NCBI GenBank assembly: GCA_041488155.1
Contig: JBGPOS010000006.1
Coordinates: 1 to 64,000 of the forward strand
Length of the DNA stretch: 64,000 bases
Reading direction: 5' to 3'
Origin: JBGPOS01 sp041488155
GTDB taxonomy: Bacteria > Chloroflexota > Dehalococcoidia > Tepidiformales > Tepidiformaceae
Both the position numbers and the translations under genes were made by a program. Below are positions 34,149 to 42,291 of this stretch, piece after piece. Under the pieces are notes generated by a model. It made no database searches. It saw only the letters and a program-made list of their open reading frames with translations, and was not told the DNA's origin. The first letter of the stretch is position 1. Each line of letters opens with the position of its first letter.

Positions 34149-34919
34149 TTAACCCCGGAGGACGTACCCGTATCCGCGAACTGCCCCGAGGATTCCTGAG
34201 TCTCCGCCCACAGCCTCTACTTTCCGGCGGATCCGCAGGATCACCGTCTTCAAGTAGCCCCTTGTGGCCGTCGTGCCGGGCCGGGTAAGACGTGCTTCGA
34301 GGGCTTCGGAGGAAACGGGCGAACCCAGCGACTCGACAAGGGCAAGCAGGACGTCACGCTCCGTCCCCGAGAGCGCGACCGATCGACTGTCACAGGAGAG
34401 TTCGGGCGGGGCAAGCATGAAGTCGAGGTCGTGGAAAACGCGGACCGATTCCGTCCGTCCGTCCTGCAACGCACGATCCTTAAGGCGGCGAGCAAATTGC
34501 GCCACGGGCCGGATAGCCGCAGCCAGGGAAGGGCTTGTGTCGTCGTCCGTGACGCAGGCCTGGGCGCCAGCCCTCAGGTAGGAATCGATGCACGCCTGGT
34601 TCGGCGTGACGGCGATCAATGCGGCTGAGACTCGACTGGCCAACTGGGAGACGAAGCGCAGGTGAGCTTCTTCGTCGTCGCCTACTACGATGACGAGGTC
34701 GGAGTGCACCCGGCCGCTAGTCCAATTCGCCGCTCGAGCTTCGCCTACGGCTTCGGCGACAAAGATCCCCAGGTCCGCCAGAACGGGCAGAAGCTGCCCC
34801 CTGAGCGAAGGCCGGAGATACACGACAAGCGCAGTGAGCCCGGGGACATCGTCAAAGAGTGCCGTGTTTCCCTCAACTCTCGGATGCAGCATTGCAGGCA
34901 TCCCTCCCAGAGGTGGCAT
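34149..34919 (-). CDS. OmpR-type winged-helix regulator with pseudo-receiver
   Basis: About 256 residues. A CheY-like fold is recognisable, but the end of strand 3 reads DLVIVVGDD where the phosphorylated aspartate should be, giving valine. The C-terminal 90 residues are a Trans_reg_C winged helix (LSGTERDVLLALVES, GYLKTVILRIRRKVEAVGG, VRGYGYVLRG). It should bind DNA independently of phosphorylation. ATG at 34919 is used; ATG at 34892 has a better GGAGG spacing and is possible. It is divergent from the LuxR-type gene at 35195. Confidence 0.8.
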   Translation of the reverse strand: MPPLGGMPAMLHPRVEGNTALFDDVPGLTALVVYLRPSLRGQLLPVLADLGIFVAEAVGEARAANWTSGRVHSDLVIVVGDDEEAHLRFVSQLASRVSAALIAVTPNQACIDSYLRAGAQACVTDDDTSPSLAAAIRPVAQFARRLKDRALQDGRTESVRVFHDLDFMLAPPELSCDSRSVALSGTERDVLLALVESLGSPVSSEALEARLTRPGTTATRGYLKTVILRIRRKVEAVGGDSGILGAVRGYGYVLRG

Positions 34920-34981
34920 CTTCACACCGCCTTGTTGAGTGGGTGTCGCCCCGTTGTGGTGTTTGTTTCTCGTAAGAGTGT

Positions 34982-35018
34982 GGCGGAACGCCGTAGGTGA
35001 CAGGGAGTGTGTTCCGCC
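34982..35018. promoter_or_regulatory. Inverted repeat between divergent regulator genes
   Basis: GGCGGAAC (34982-34989) and GTTCCGCC (35011-35018) with a 21-base spacer, between the starts at 34919 and 35195. It may be an operator or a transcribed hairpin. Confidence 0.35.
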
Positions 35019-35194
35019 GCGCCGGGAGCCGATCACGGCGCCTGGCGCCCCGCGCTGGTTCTGGGTGTAAACGGCCTATGGATTGGGCCGGATCGCGCCG
35101 ATAGATGAAGTACCAGCCAACGTATCCCGGAGTTGGGCGGCGCGTTTTCGGGCTGAAGGACCCGCCGCGTCGAAAGCAGGGGAAGGACACAGCG

Positions 35195-35809
35195 ATGCTC
35201 GCGCCGGCTTTCTCAATCACGTCGCAGGGGGATCTTTTCGCAGAGCTTGTTTCGGCCCTGTTGAAGCAGCTGCACCCGGAAGCAGCCGTAACCTTTAGCC
35301 CGTGCGAGCATGGCACCATGGGCCCGGGAGTACGCGTTGGGTTGAACACGAGCGAACGGTGGATGTTCGTCTCCACTCGAATCGGACCAAGCGACGAAGC
35401 GGTCGAGGCCCTCAGTAAGGGCGCCTGCGGGGTGCTGACCCTTGATTCGAAGCCGGAAGAGTTCACCCAGGCGATCGACGCGCTCGTCAGTGGAACCGGA
35501 AGCTACGTCCCCTGGGACGTAGTCCAGTGGATGGCCGGAGCGACACTCCGCGGCAGCGGTGACCCTGCCGACGCTCCCGTGAAGCTTACCCAACGTGAGC
35601 GCGAAGTATTGCGACTGGTAGCGATGGGCTTTTCGAATGCAGAGATAGCACGGAGTCTTACAATTTCGATCAACACTGTTCGTACGCACCTTCACGCGCT
35701 GTCTGTGAAACTGGATGCGAACAGCCGGACTCGGGTGCTCGCAAATGCGCGGGCGCTTGGGCTGCCCGAAGCGATGGAGCGCGCCGCCGCCGACCGGCAG
35801 AGCGCCTAG
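35195..35809 (+). CDS. LuxR/NarL-type regulator with degenerate receiver
   Basis: A 204-residue protein. The C-terminal 65 residues are a GerE/LuxR helix-turn-helix (LTQREREVLRLVAMGFSNAEIARSL, NTVRTHLHALSVKL). The N-terminal half has the late receiver strands and helices (ALSKGACGVLTLDSKPEEFTQAI) but strand 3 reads RWMFVSTRIG with no aspartate, and the N-terminal acidic pocket is missing. ATG follows GGGGAAGG. It is a paralogue of the gene at 40980. Confidence 0.8.
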   Translation: MLAPAFSITSQGDLFAELVSALLKQLHPEAAVTFSPCEHGTMGPGVRVGLNTSERWMFVSTRIGPSDEAVEALSKGACGVLTLDSKPEEFTQAIDALVSGTGSYVPWDVVQWMAGATLRGSGDPADAPVKLTQREREVLRLVAMGFSNAEIARSLTISINTVRTHLHALSVKLDANSRTRVLANARALGLPEAMERAAADRQSA

Positions 35810-35819
35810 GGAAGTGACG

Positions 35820-36512
35820 ATGCTGGTACTGGTGCTGGAAGACGACGAGGACTACGCGGACATTATTTCGCACACACTCGAACGCGATGGCCACGACGTA
35901 GTGGTGGTGGACTCAGTCGCCGCCGCCATCAAGTTCTCGGAAAAGAAAACGCCGGATCTCGCTGTGCTTGATATCGTCCTTCCGGACGGGTCGGGACTGG
36001 ACGTGTGTAACAGGCTCCGCGAGATCCGTCCCGGGATCCCTGTGGTCTTCCTCTCGTCGCTGGACCGCACCCAGGACGTGATCGCGGGCCTGACGGTGGG
36101 AGGCGATGACTACGTCACCAAGCCGTTTCACCCCGGGGAACTGCTCGCCCGCGTGCGCGCCGTCCTCAGGCGGTCCACGGAAGGCGGCGTCCAGGAGCGC
36201 GGTGCAGGACAGCGAATCGCTTCGAACGGGATAGAAGTTGACATCGCGAGCCACACAGCGTGGTACCTGGCGGCGAACCTGAACTGCACACCGATCGAAG
36301 TGGAGATCTTGGGGCAGCTGGTTCGCTACCCGGGGCAGGCGCTCTCCTACGCGTTCCTCACCGACCAGGTGTGGGGCTACAAGAACGTCTCCGACGCAAC
36401 CCTGTTGAAAGGTCACGTAAGTTCAATTCGGCGGAAGATCCGCGAAGCTGGCGGCTCCGACGAGCTGGTCCGCACGGTCCACGGTGTGGGCTACAGCTTC
36501 ACTCCGGTTTAG
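35820..36512 (+). CDS. Canonical OmpR/PhoB-type response regulator
   Basis: A 230-residue two-domain regulator. The receiver is complete: acidic pocket EDDED at 7-11, phosphoacceptor D51 in LAVLDIVLPDG, serine in FLSS, and lysine in DDYVTKPFHPGE. The C-terminal winged helix ends in VRTVHGVGYSFTPV. It is the only regulator of the cluster that should be phosphorylated, so it is the likely partner of the kinase at 33472. It lies 10 bases after the preceding LuxR-type gene and 12 before the next regulator. Confidence 0.9.
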   Translation: MLVLVLEDDEDYADIISHTLERDGHDVVVVDSVAAAIKFSEKKTPDLAVLDIVLPDGSGLDVCNRLREIRPGIPVVFLSSLDRTQDVIAGLTVGGDDYVTKPFHPGELLARVRAVLRRSTEGGVQERGAGQRIASNGIEVDIASHTAWYLAANLNCTPIEVEILGQLVRYPGQALSYAFLTDQVWGYKNVSDATLLKGHVSSIRRKIREAGGSDELVRTVHGVGYSFTPV

Positions 36513-36524
36513 GCGCGAACAACG

Positions 36525-37220
36525 ATGAAGTTCGCGATCGCGGACCCCGACCCGGCAGCGGCCGAATTGCTGTCGTACGCAGCTCAGCGGCGCGGCCACC
36601 AGGCGGTCTGCCTCGCCGCCGCAGAGAAACTGTTCGATAGACTGCCGTTCGAACCATCGGTGATCGTCGCCGCTGTCGAAGCAACAAGCGCAGCAGACCT
36701 CAAGATCATTGAACGGATCCGGCGGGAGTTCGGAGACGCCGTCCTGTTTGTGAGCATGGAGCGGCCCCGTGAACCAATTCCGTCGCTCGCGTTGAAAGCG
36801 GGCGCAGCTGAGGTCCTGCGCACGCCCTACAACCCGCTCGAGGTCGTCCTTCGAGCAGAGAACTGGGCGGCCAGCCGCGGTGGCCCGGCCGTAGCGAGCG
36901 ACACGCTCAAAATTGGCGACCTCGAGATTGCGCTCGACCGCTACACGGCCACCAAGAACGGGAAGGTGCTTGTCTTCACCAAGCTGGAATTGCGGCTGGT
37001 CTACTGCCTGGCCCAGCATTATCCCCATCTCGCCCCTCTAGAAAGGCTCCTCGCCTTCGGCTGGGATTCGCTGGGTGACCCCGACGCCGCTCTCATCAAA
37101 ACCCACATCTCTCACATCCGGAAGAAATTGCGCGACGCCGGGGGGCAGGAGTTCGACATCGTCTCCAGACAGACTGTCGGCTATGTTCTCCAGATCTCCG
37201 AAGAGCGCGCAGCTCTGTAG
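36525..37220 (+). CDS. OmpR-type regulator with pseudo-receiver
   Basis: A 231-residue paralogue of its upstream neighbour. The acidic pocket survives (IADPDP) but the phosphoacceptor position reads VIVAAVEA, and the conserved lysine is lost (LRTPYNPLE instead of TKPF). The winged helix is intact (FTKLELRLVYCLA, TLIK-like ALIKTHISHIRKKL, VGYVLQI). It may heterodimerise with the canonical regulator or bind DNA constitutively. Confidence 0.85.
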   Translation: MKFAIADPDPAAAELLSYAAQRRGHQAVCLAAAEKLFDRLPFEPSVIVAAVEATSAADLKIIERIRREFGDAVLFVSMERPREPIPSLALKAGAAEVLRTPYNPLEVVLRAENWAASRGGPAVASDTLKIGDLEIALDRYTATKNGKVLVFTKLELRLVYCLAQHYPHLAPLERLLAFGWDSLGDPDAALIKTHISHIRKKLRDAGGQEFDIVSRQTVGYVLQISEERAAL

Positions 37221-37316
37221 GTGACGCGGGGCGTTTCTCTTCCCCTAGCGCCGCGTGGCGCTGAGCGCGATAATCACCTCGAATGGGCGCACAGAGCCGC
37301 CCGCCGGAACACCACC

Positions 37317-37547
37317 ATGCATCGATTGTTCATTCGAATCGTTGATCTCGTCGCTCCGGAGGTCTGCCATGCGTGTGAGGGGGGCAGCGGCGTTGAGTGT
37401 GGCGAGACGCGCGGGGCATGGCGCAAGTGTCGCGTTTGCGGGGGGACGGGACGCCGGACGCAGTCAGTTGCGGAGTCGGAGCAGTCTCTGAGGCAGCAGT
37501 CCGCTCGACGATTGCGGCGCTGGCGAGGGCCCCGCTCGGCGGCGTAG
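37317..37547 (+). CDS. Small DnaJ-type zinc-motif protein
   Basis: A possible 76-residue protein. CHAC and CRVCGGTG are separated by 16 residues, as in half a DnaJ central zinc domain. The C-terminus is arginine-rich. ATG at 37317 is the natural start; the frame is open further upstream. Short and without ribosome-binding site, so only moderately supported. Confidence 0.45.
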   Translation: MHRLFIRIVDLVAPEVCHACEGGSGVECGETRGAWRKCRVCGGTGRRTQSVAESEQSLRQQSARRLRRWRGPRSAA

Positions 37548-37590
37548 CCGCTCGCAGCTTTCTGACCATCGAGACCGGTGTCGCGCGCGG

Positions 37591-38115
37591 CTAGCGCCTT
37601 CGAAAAGCACGAAACTCGCGGGCCGCCAGCTGGAGCCAGCCTCCGGAGGCCGGCCTCGCGGGAACGGACTTAACGACCGCCGACGGCTCGGGCTGGCGCC
37701 CGTTGGGACTCGCTGGCTTCTGGCCCGCGATGCGACCCAACCCCAGCCCAGGTGGCGCCGCGCCTCCGACTACGGCGGAGAGCAACGATTGGAGCTGCAT
37801 CTGCAGGCTGGCGAGGAGCCTTCGCAGCTCCGCCCGTTCGTCGTATTCGCGCTCAAGGTCGCGTTGGATCGATTGGACCTGCGCCGAGAGTGTGTCTCGG
37901 CTCGCGCGCGTTTCGGCCAGGAGTTCGCCGAGATGGCTGATTTCCTGCCGAAGTTGCTGGACCTCCCGTTCGCTGTCCGCGAGCTTGCGCGAGACTGCGA
38001 AAATGCGTTCTCCAGCCTGGCGAAGGAGGTTTGACTCGCGCGCGGTTAGAGCGCCAAAGGATTCCCCACTGGCTGGGGAGGGATCGGCGGCCGGAGGCAG
38101 ATCAGCGGTGGTCAT
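37591..38115 (-). CDS. Coiled-coil protein, unknown
   Basis: A 174-residue protein with a long coiled coil at about residues 28-110 (heptads around RKLADSEREVQQLRQEISHLGELL), flanked by proline/serine-rich tails. It lies 24 bases downstream of the cohesin-like membrane protein on the same strand, probably in one operon. No known family. Confidence 0.6.
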   Translation of the reverse strand: MTTADLPPAADPSPASGESFGALTARESNLLRQAGERIFAVSRKLADSEREVQQLRQEISHLGELLAETRASRDTLSAQVQSIQRDLEREYDERAELRRLLASLQMQLQSLLSAVVGGAAPPGLGLGRIAGQKPASPNGRQPEPSAVVKSVPARPASGGWLQLAAREFRAFRRR

Positions 38116-38139
38116 GATTGGAGACGGCCGAGGCCGACC

Positions 38140-39123
38140 TCAGCATACCTCGTCGGCACGTGCCTGGGACGGACCAGGGACGGCGTTAGCCGGGGCGAGC
38201 CGCACGCCCCTCACCGCGCCCGCCACCTCGACCAGGAAATGGCCGGGATCAGAAGGGCTGGCAACCGAGCCAAACGCCTCGACCTGGGCGAGGTAGCCCG
38301 TGACAGCGGCTTCCAGGCCGGGGAAAACTTCGTTGCCGGCGGAAACTGCCTCAGGTGCCCTTGCTGGCTGGCCGGGCCTGGCCGAAGCAGACCAGCGCCA
38401 ACTCCGCCGCGCGAGTGCGACCACCACAACCGCTCCAGCCACGGCCGCTGCCGCCACCGCGACAATAGCGATCACGAAGAACACGAAGACGAGACTTCCC
38501 CCAGGACCCAGCGCCGAACTGCGGGGGCTCGCCGAGGCAGAGTCAGACTCTCCCGCAATGGGCCCAGCCCCTGGGCCGGAGGGAGTCCCGGCCGAGGTAG
38601 TCCGGGTTTGGCCCGGTACGCGATTGACGTCGTCGATTCGCACTCCCTGGTCCTCGAGGTTGACGACGATGGGCTCGATCTTGCTGGCCCCGTCGGCGAG
38701 GCCTCGCCAAATGACCCTGGCGAGCGGACAGCTCGTGCCTCTTGCGCAACCCTCTCCGATACGGACGCCTCGTATCGAAAGCGTGCCGGAGGCGTCCGAT
38801 GCGGCCGCGGGAGGAAGAGGCGCCCACGGTTCGCGAAGCTGGACCTCTGCCGGTACGAGGACCGAGGCGTCGAAACCAAGGGTCACTTCGAACGCGTTCA
38901 GAGCGTGATTCGCATCGAGGATCGCGACCAATTCAGAAGCGAGGGGGTCGCTAGCCGGGGTTGTTACAAGGAACACGGTGCGCGTCGGAGGCTCCGCTGC
39001 GGCTCGCTGTCCGAAAGAGCAGACCCCAGCCGCGAGGGCAAGGAAAACGAGCAACGTTCGCGAGCGAGTTGCGGGCGACCCAACCATTGGCACTCGTCCT
39101 GGCATGGCGGCGACGAGGCGCAC
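38140..39123 (-). CDS. Membrane-anchored protein with cohesin-like extracellular domain
   Basis: A 327-residue protein. A signal peptide (TLLVFLALAAGVCSFGQRAAA) leads to an extracellular domain with cohesin-type features (ANHALNAFEVTLGFDASVLVPAEV; CPLARVIWRG; SKIEPIVVNLEDQGVRIDDVN). A Ser/Gly/Pro linker and a membrane helix near residues 210-238 follow, then a cytoplasmic tail of about 90 residues with VEVAGAVRGVRL. Such proteins anchor surface structures. Start may be at one of three nearby ATGs. Confidence 0.6.
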   Translation of the reverse strand: MRLVAAMPGRVPMVGSPATRSRTLLVFLALAAGVCSFGQRAAAEPPTRTVFLVTTPASDPLASELVAILDANHALNAFEVTLGFDASVLVPAEVQLREPWAPLPPAAASDASGTLSIRGVRIGEGCARGTSCPLARVIWRGLADGASKIEPIVVNLEDQGVRIDDVNRVPGQTRTTSAGTPSGPGAGPIAGESDSASASPRSSALGPGGSLVFVFFVIAIVAVAAAAVAGAVVVVALARRSWRWSASARPGQPARAPEAVSAGNEVFPGLEAAVTGYLAQVEAFGSVASPSDPGHFLVEVAGAVRGVRLAPANAVPGPSQARADEVC

Positions 39124-39386
39124 CTTCGTCAGAAGCTAAGACCATGCCTGATCTGCGACAGCGTAACACCGTGATTGGCGCCGTCCACGGCGAGCAAGGC
39201 CGGGCCTGCCGTTTAAGGTTCGCGGGCCCCCCGGGTTTCGGTCGTGGCGCTCCCGTGTGGGGCGCGTCGGCAGCAAAGACGGGCGTGCTGCGGCACCTTT
39301 CGTGGGGATTCCTCACGCCATCGCAACAATCAGTCCACCGTTGTGCCATGCCCTTATGTGACAACGAGCAACACCCGGCGTAAGCC

Positions 39387-40226
39387 GTGTCGCGCCCCCA
39401 CCCAGTCCAGCGAGTCGCCGAACCGATGTCGACAAGCCCGGTCTATCCGGAGACACCTCAGATCGAACCTGCGAGCTTGCCGCGGCCCGCAGCGCCAGTG
39501 CGCGCCGCGGGCGGTCCCATCGCGCTGGTCATTCGAGGGAGAGAGTACGCTTCGCTCTCGGTGATCCCGGCCCTCGTACGGCATGGGTTCACCTCGGCCG
39601 AACGCACGACTGACGATGCACTCGAGTTCCTCGATCAGCTCCGGCCCTCCGTAGTCCTCTGCGTTGTGGATCCTGCGCGTGGCGCCGACATAGAGCTCAT
39701 TCGTGACGTGGCCTCGCGGCTGCCAGCGTTCATCCTGTTGCTCGCACCCACCAGCGAGGCGTTCGCGGCGGGCCTCGAAGCGGGCGCCGACGCCTGTCTC
39801 TGCGAAAAGGACAGCCCGGAGACGTTGGACGCTCAGATAAGAGCCATCAAACGCCGCCTCCCCGGGAACGGCGATCAGGCGCTCGACTTCCCCCTGCGCG
39901 GCTTTCGCATCGACCTTGATTCGCGGCGGTTCCAGAAGGGCGACCAGCCGATACCGCTGACGTCGATGGAGTTCTCGATCCTCTCCTACCTCGCCGAACA
40001 TGCTGGTCGTGTTACGAGCCCCATGGAGCTGTTGCACGGGGCCACCGGGCGGCTCCACACGGAGGCGGAAGCGTCCCAGGCCGTCAAGGTGTACGTCGGG
40101 CGGCTGAGGAAGAAGCTGCAGGCCCAGGGCGCGGACCCGGCCGTGATCGCCAACGTCCGGGGTTACGGCTACATGCTCGAGCGGCGCCAGGCTGCTGGCA
40201 CCAACGACTCTACCGACAACCGCTAG
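39387..40226 (+). CDS. OmpR-type winged-helix regulator with pseudo-receiver
   Basis: A 279-residue protein. A 45-residue proline-rich start precedes a receiver-like fold in which the phosphoacceptor position is valine (SVVLCVVDPARGAD). The winged helix at the C-terminus (LTSMEFSILSYLAEHAGRV, VKVYVGRLRKKLQAQG, NVRGYGYMLERR) is close to the protein encoded at 34149. ATG at 39426 is an alternative start. Isolated from the other regulators by the two minus-strand genes. Confidence 0.8.
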   Translation: MSRPHPVQRVAEPMSTSPVYPETPQIEPASLPRPAAPVRAAGGPIALVIRGREYASLSVIPALVRHGFTSAERTTDDALEFLDQLRPSVVLCVVDPARGADIELIRDVASRLPAFILLLAPTSEAFAAGLEAGADACLCEKDSPETLDAQIRAIKRRLPGNGDQALDFPLRGFRIDLDSRRFQKGDQPIPLTSMEFSILSYLAEHAGRVTSPMELLHGATGRLHTEAEASQAVKVYVGRLRKKLQAQGADPAVIANVRGYGYMLERRQAAGTNDSTDNR

Positions 40227-40259
40227 ACCTTCTTTCAATACCGGACAGAGACGATCGCC

Positions 40260-40583
40260 GTGGCCAACGAGAGGTGCGTCATGTCAACTGGCCTTTGCCA
40301 CCCCGAAACAGGTGACCATGAACACTCGGAGCGGTACTGCCTCTGGTGTGGAGAAGGAATCTCAGCCGAGGAATCCGCGCTGCTTCTCAGCGCGGTCCTC
40401 TACGCCCATGACAATTGCGCTTCGCCAGCTCTTCGCTCCACACCTTCGTCTTATCGACGTGCGACCCACGGCGGACCTCGCCACCCGGTGCTGAGAACGG
40501 GCTCAGCTAAGCGGGCTGGAAGTGGTGGGCGATTGGGTTTCCATTCACGATCGATTCCGCCAGAGAATGGATCTCGTTGGTAG
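40260..40583 (+). CDS. Doubtful small cysteine-containing protein
   Basis: A 107-residue frame whose first 50 residues look protein-like (a CHPE...YCLWCG segment that could bind zinc, then helix ESALLLSAVLYAHD). The rest is low-complexity and overlaps the opposite-strand gene, so it may be shorter or not translated. Confidence 0.3.
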   Translation: MANERCVMSTGLCHPETGDHEHSERYCLWCGEGISAEESALLLSAVLYAHDNCASPALRSTPSSYRRATHGGPRHPVLRTGSAKRAGSGGRLGFHSRSIPPENGSRW

Positions 40584-40794
40584 CACGATTCGACACAGCA
40601 ACCGCCCACTCCGGATGGCTGACAGCGGCGACGACGCATGCGGTGGCGAAAATGTCTCCGGTGAGCAGCAGTGTCGGCTCAGCGGCCTGGAGCGCTATTC
40701 GGACCGCCTCCAGCAGACAGGCACTAATGGTGAACTCTTCGGGACCCCGGTCCAACGGCGTTTCGTCCTTGCGCGGAGTGTGACGTTCCGCCAC
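40507..40794 (-). CDS. Small protein, unknown
   Basis: A 95-residue protein (FTISACLLEAVRIALQAAEPTLLLTGDIFATACVVAAVSHPEW) with alternating helix and strand and balanced composition. It starts with GTG and is divergent from the LuxR-type gene across an AT-rich region. No known family, but the frame looks more genuine than its overlapping opposite. Confidence 0.5.
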   Translation of the reverse strand: MAERHTPRKDETPLDRGPEEFTISACLLEAVRIALQAAEPTLLLTGDIFATACVVAAVSHPEWAVAVSNRATNEIHSLAESIVNGNPIAHHFQPA

Positions 40795-40866
40795 TACGAA
40801 ATCAACACTTCATTTGGTCGTGAAGGTAAAAGCGGGACATTTCTTTCGTTCTTTATGTTCCATTAC

Positions 40867-40895
40867 TTGCATTTTGGTCACGAGCCGTTCACAAT
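40867..40895 (+). promoter_or_regulatory. Possible promoter in the AT-rich gap
   Basis: TTGCAT, 17 bases, CACAAT within an unusually AT-rich stretch (40795-40960) between divergent genes. Match to the consensus is modest. Confidence 0.3.
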
Positions 40896-40979
40896 TCGGC
40901 ACTCACGTCAATGCGCCGTTAATCGACGGCGTAAAAGCGTGGGGTTTCCACCCTCAGGGTGGCACTGGCGGGGATCTCA

Positions 40980-41645
40980 GTGAGCACGTTACAGACCGAC
41001 CGGCGGGGCCGGGTAGATTCGGGTGGGCTACGCGCGCCGAACGGCGCGACCCGCCCCCGCTTTGTTATCGCCGCACCAGATCGTGGGCTTCTTGGTGCGC
41101 TCGTCCTTGCCTTCCTTCGCCAGCTCTACCCGGATTCGCCGATCGAGCGCTGCGCTCCCGACACCGCCTCGCCGCCCCGGACCGTGACCGTCCGGCTCCA
41201 CGGCGGCCGGCCCCGCGTTGTGGTGTTCGAGGACGAACCACCGGCCTCCTTGTTGGTTCCCCTCGCTCGGACGGGAGAGTGCGGGTTGGTCACGGTCACT
41301 TCCAGGGAAGAAGATTTCCGGCAGGCGGTTGAGGGCCTGTTCGACGACGGGACTTCCTACATCACGCCCTCGCTCGTCCGGGCCCTTGCCCTGGCTTCGA
41401 TCGAACCCGAGGCACGGCCGGCGCGGCTCACCCGCCGCGAGGCGGAGGTGGTGCGCCTGCTCGGGGCCGGCTGTTCCAACAAGGAAATGGCGCTCGCCCT
41501 CGTCGTGTCTCCGAACACGGTGCGCGCGCACCTGCAGTCGATTTCAGTGAAATTCGGAGTTTCCAGCAGAGCGAAGATCGCAGCTCGGGCGCGGTCCCTG
41601 GGGCTGCTCGATGGGGCCACGCCGTGGCGACCAGCCCGCGGCTGA
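40980..41645 (+). CDS. LuxR/NarL-type regulator with degenerate receiver
   Basis: A 221-residue paralogue of the protein encoded at 35195. The helix-turn-helix is complete (LTRREAEVVRLLGAGCSNKEMALAL, NTVRAHLQSISVKFGV). The N-terminal domain keeps receiver-like segments (GLLGALVLAFLRQLYPDSPI; RVVVFEDEPPASLLVPLARTGECGLVTVTSREEDFRQAV) but has no phosphoacceptor aspartate at strand 3. GTG at 40980 follows GCGGGGA. Confidence 0.8.
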   Translation: MSTLQTDRRGRVDSGGLRAPNGATRPRFVIAAPDRGLLGALVLAFLRQLYPDSPIERCAPDTASPPRTVTVRLHGGRPRVVVFEDEPPASLLVPLARTGECGLVTVTSREEDFRQAVEGLFDDGTSYITPSLVRALALASIEPEARPARLTRREAEVVRLLGAGCSNKEMALALVVSPNTVRAHLQSISVKFGVSSRAKIAARARSLGLLDGATPWRPARG

Positions 41646-41693
41646 ACGCCGGCGCGTGGCCCCATCCTTAAGGCGACCAGCCTGCACCGGGCT

Positions 41694-41995
41694 CTAATGC
41701 CCTGGCGGTAGGTCGAGCGGCCCATCCTCGTAGGAGGACTGGGCTCGGGCGCGGAAGTAGCCGCCATCGTCGCCGGCGCTGAGGGAGAGGGCTGTGTTGC
41801 CCTTGATGAGGGCGGGGTTGGTGACGCGTCGCGGGCGGCATCACAGGGGCAGGTCACGCCCCCGGCGCCACCGCCGAAAAGGAAGGCGCCGAGGCCTGCG
41901 TTGACGTAGTCGGCGAGGTGGGCGCGCGGGGCCATCGAAGAGAGCCACTCGGGGCGGACGCGGACTAGAGAGCCTGAACGGCCGCGAATGTGCAT
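41694..41995 (-). pseudogene. Frameshifted gene remnant
   Basis: Two reading frames join into a plausible protein only if one frameshift near 41830 is corrected. The first part reads IRGRSGSLVRVRPEWLSS and LADYVNAGLGAFLFGGG; the second reads NPALIKGNTALSLSAGDDGG and RAQSSYEDGPLDLPPGH before a stop. Total span is 302 bases, not a multiple of three. Family not recognised. The remaining gap (41646-42291) shows no other gene. Confidence 0.4.
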
Positions 41996-42291
41996 TGCCT
42001 GGCTCAAACGAGGAGAGGCTAGTGCGGACCGTCCCGCTGGCGGGGATCCGTCCCGTTGCGGAACCGTGGGCCGACCGTGACGTTCGCGTTCCGTCAAGGG
42101 GGTCGGTGCCGGCCTGGCTGGCCCGCCCCCTCGTCCGTCGCATCGCGTTCGATTCGGGAAGTATCTTCAACGGGCGCTCAACCGGGAATTGCAATCGTGT
42201 GGGCGAGACAGCCGGGCAGCCCGGCTGAGCACACGTCTCTCGCCTGCAGAGGCCTCATGCTGGCGGAAAGGCAGCGCGCGAGTGTTGCGCC

